From positions 43,578,492 through 43,642,491 of the forward strand of contig NC_052136.2 of NCBI RefSeq assembly GCF_016086655.4: 64,000 nt of DNA, given 5' to 3'. The translations under genes and the position numbers were made by a program. Source of the stretch: Lepeophtheirus salmonis (Eukaryota; Arthropoda; Copepoda; Siphonostomatoida; Caligidae). The notes under the pieces are model-generated. The model did no database searches, was not told the DNA's origin, and worked only from the letters and a program-made list of their open reading frames with translations. This document shows, piece by piece, positions 61,777 through 64,000 of the stretch (positions are counted from its first letter, which is position 1; each line of letters opens with the position of its first letter).

Positions 61777-61780
61777 ATAG

Positions 61781-62553
61781 CATTGAAGACAAAAAGTCAT
61801 CTATTAGCAAGAGATGGATAAAATTGACAAATACCAAATTTCTAAATTTTGTATATGGCCAATGCAGATCATATTAATGATATAAAATTGTTTTCTAAAT
61901 GTCGAATAAATTAATGTAAACTCAAAACTGTTCATGACTTTATTATTTATCATAATTAGAGTAAACAAATGTAATATACTAATGTTTTGAGAGACTTTTT
62001 AAACACTCCATATTGAGGGTGTTTTGTTTTATGTTTTGTTTGTTTAAAATTCCAAATTTCTTCAAAGAAAGACTTTCAACGAAGATGGAGGGTTTTTATT
62101 GCCTTAATTTCTATTATTACGTAGATTAACATATTTGACATTTAGTTGGATCCAAACTGTACTTTTTGATTAGAAATCTATAAGAGGGCTTATACTTGCT
62201 AATTTGACTCACTCTACTGCACTTATGTACGATTAAAGTCTTAACTTGGAAATTTGCAGGAGATCTAAAATAGGCCTCTTTAAATCTCGGCAAGATATTG
62301 GAGTTGAGTTATTAACTTACGAGGATTCTACTGCTTGAGCATTCTATTGATACTGATATATATACATTCTATACGGAGATACATTCTAATTATACGTACA
62401 AACAGGTTTTAATCTTTCTACACGATGACCTTACATCTCTCTACAAGATGACAAATCATAATATATTAACATTAATAATACCTCATATCAATAAACTTCA
62501 TAAAACATTAATACACAACACTAACGAATAATTATGTAATACTAATATTACGT
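61781..62553. other. Intergenic sequence, may include a long terminal repeat
   Basis: The part from about 62,200 to 62,550 lies just past the end of the gypsy integrase and would be expected to hold the 3' LTR (with TGTCATCTTGTAGAGAGATG on the minus strand as a possible start). Without the second LTR in the window its limits cannot be set. The remainder has nothing recognisable. Confidence 0.3.
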
Positions 62554-63180
62554 TAGTCGTTTTTATGACATTCTCGTTGATACGTTTTTATGAAGCGTCT
62601 GTTACGTATAATAATTTTATTTCCTTCTACATTAACAAAGTTGGATCTTCCATCTTCCCGATTGCTTGTTATTACTCCACGTGTGTCCCACATCTTTGCC
62701 TTCGTATTTTGGATCTTAAAGTTATCTTCAGGAATGAGAGGGTTTCGATTTGTAGAGGTATGATCGTAATATTTCTTCTCTCTCTCCCCCTCAATATTAG
62801 GTGACTGGCAAATTTAGACCATTGAAAATGCTGGGATCCAAGTTCTTTATGAGTAACCAAATACCCTTTGAGGATCATCTTCATAGATTTGACGGCAGCC
62901 TCTGTATTCCTGTTGGATTGGAGTGAGCATGTGGATGCGGGATCATTCTTTGCAGAAAATCCAGAATTCCGTTTGGAATGGTGGTCTACCGTCCGTTTGA
63001 ATATCCATTGGAAGCCCACAATCTTTAAACAACGTCAACATGATATCAATGACTGACGTAGTTGAAGTCATTAGTAACTAACATATGAGGGGCCACCGGG
63101 AATAGCGGTCCACGACGACAATATATGTTTACCTGTTGATCTCCATCAGGTCAGAAGAGATAGATTCAAATTTCCTTGTG
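62554..63180 (-). pseudogene. Gypsy integrase relic
   Basis: In order: SSDLMEINR, a stop, TYIVVVDRYSRWPL (first catalytic Asp), a stop, DIQTDGRPPFQTEFW (second Asp), NTEAAVKSMKMILKGYLVTH (third acidic residue), and WDTRGVITSNREDGRSNF, then KIIIRNRRF, a C-terminal SH3-like part. The longest open piece is 62,672-63,019. Several frameshifts and stops. Confidence 0.75.
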
Positions 63181-63506
63181 GCTCCAGATTGTTGGAGTGA
63201 TTATGGAGGTAATGAAGGGCCTAGCTCTTGGTATGATTTACAGATTGATACAAAATGGTCAATCTAATTTGACAATTTCCTTTACTTTCTTTTTTATACT
63301 TTGGAAGGATATATCCCTGTCGTTGATAGGAGATCGTTTTTGGAGACCATGCCAAGACACAATTAATTTATTGTTCAGATCAGGAGTAACGTATACCGTG
63401 ATATCTGTATCGGAGACTTCTCAAATTTTGATATGAAGGCATACGGCACCCATACATCTCAAGCTTAAACTGTTTGCTGCTGTGATGGATTGTCTTTTAG
63501 TTGAGT

Positions 63507-63850
63507 CTATTTGGATGTTGTACTCCAAACCAAGTCGGGTGAAATAAGAAACTCAGTAGCGCCTGTATCAGAGAGAACCTTCATGGTAAATGGCTTATGG
63601 TTTATGTTGCCATACATTGGATAAACTTTAGCCTCGAGATATGGAGTGACGTGATGAGTGGATAAAGTTTTTACACGGATTATTGACGTTTTGATTGGTT
63701 TGGCTTTGATCTGCAATGGAAATTTAGCATCATGTAAACATCTTTTCTCTAAATGACCCTTCTTTTTCCATTTTTTACACGTCTTATTATATGAAAGACA
63801 TTAAAAAGTCGATGTGATGTATTTCAGTCGCCACATTTATAGCACTTACG
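63507..63850 (-). pseudogene. Gypsy zinc knuckles and aspartic protease relic
   Basis: Starts with KCYKCGD then a stop (first knuckle, incomplete) and CKKWKKKGHLEKRC, a CCHC knuckle whose second Cys is Trp. An open frame (63,507-63,716) follows with HVTPYLEAKVYPMYGNINHK and TMKVLSDTGATEFLISPDLV; DTGA is the protease active site. Confidence 0.75.
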
Positions 63851-64000
63851 TTAAGTTTTGCTTTTTCATTTTTTCCTTGCATAGATGAAGCCGACTTACA
63901 GACCATGGCTCTCTGGATTAGCTTTCAATGTTTCGGCTCACTTTGACGCAGAAATTCTTCGTGTAAAGTCTATTAGATGTTGCCATGATCAAACATAGGA

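Larger units (their letters stand above)
62554..64000 (-). mobile_element. Ty3/gypsy retrotransposon relic, reverse transcriptase missing
   Basis: Read on the minus strand from the right edge: zinc-knuckle traces, aspartic protease, then a jump directly to integrase. The protease is followed by TVYVTPDLNNKLIVSWHGLQ-like text (DITVYVTPDLNNKLIVSWHG), a segment that normally precedes reverse transcriptase. Next comes integrase text at about 63,180. Reverse transcriptase and RNase H, normally over 1.5 kb, are absent, so an internal deletion joined the two. Stops are present throughout. The 5' part (gag, LTR) is cut by the window edge. Confidence 0.75.

Noticed and set aside
1..64000. CRISPR arrays, operons, ribosome binding sites
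   Set aside because: No regularly spaced repeats of the right kind; introns and transposon types show the DNA is eukaryotic.

Overview
The window is eukaryotic nuclear DNA. It is very AT-rich, has long introns with GT..AG boundaries, and is full of decayed DNA transposons. The one host gene I can support is an arthropod-type chitin synthase, and the surroundings (many mariner/Tc1 relics, tRNA-derived SINEs, a Ty3/gypsy relic) fit a crustacean such as a caligid copepod (sea louse). The species is inference, not read from the sequence.

Layout. Bases 1-6,000 hold mariner fragments, a perfect 32-bp palindrome and a mariner copy with both terminal repeats (5,015-5,848). From 34,974 down to about 6,069 (minus strand) runs the chitin synthase gene. 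I could chain 14 exons with matching phases into about 1,351 codons containing every family hallmark (ALDGD, GEDRW, QRRRW, SWGTRE). Exon 12 carries one extra T in a homopolymer, so the frame is broken as sequenced. The gene's introns hold a 1,198-bp mariner (7,798-8,995), other mariner relics, MITE-like repeats and a SINE split by an insertion.

From 35 kb to 55.5 kb I find no host gene. This stretch holds SINEs, a fold-back mariner made of two inverted 5' ends (36,063-36,757), several transposase fragments on both strands (including a Tc1 piece that looks vertebrate-like), and a possible internally deleted piggyBac-like element.

Bases 55,907-61,776 are the most unusual part: a 5.9-kb DNA element with roughly 430-510-bp terminal inverted repeats and a candidate 4-bp target duplication (ATAG). 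It encodes a large protein with an RNase H/DDE-like pattern of acidic residues (protein B). A second element of about 3.3 kb, with its own roughly 250-bp inverted repeats and an unrelated large protein (protein A), has inserted into the protein B gene near its 5' end. Both proteins carry stops and frameshifts. I cannot place either with certainty in a named transposon superfamily.

The right edge (about 62,550-64,000, minus strand) is a Ty3/gypsy retrotransposon relic: zinc knuckles, aspartic protease and integrase, with reverse transcriptase and RNase H missing between protease and integrase. No tRNA, rRNA or CRISPR array was recognised.
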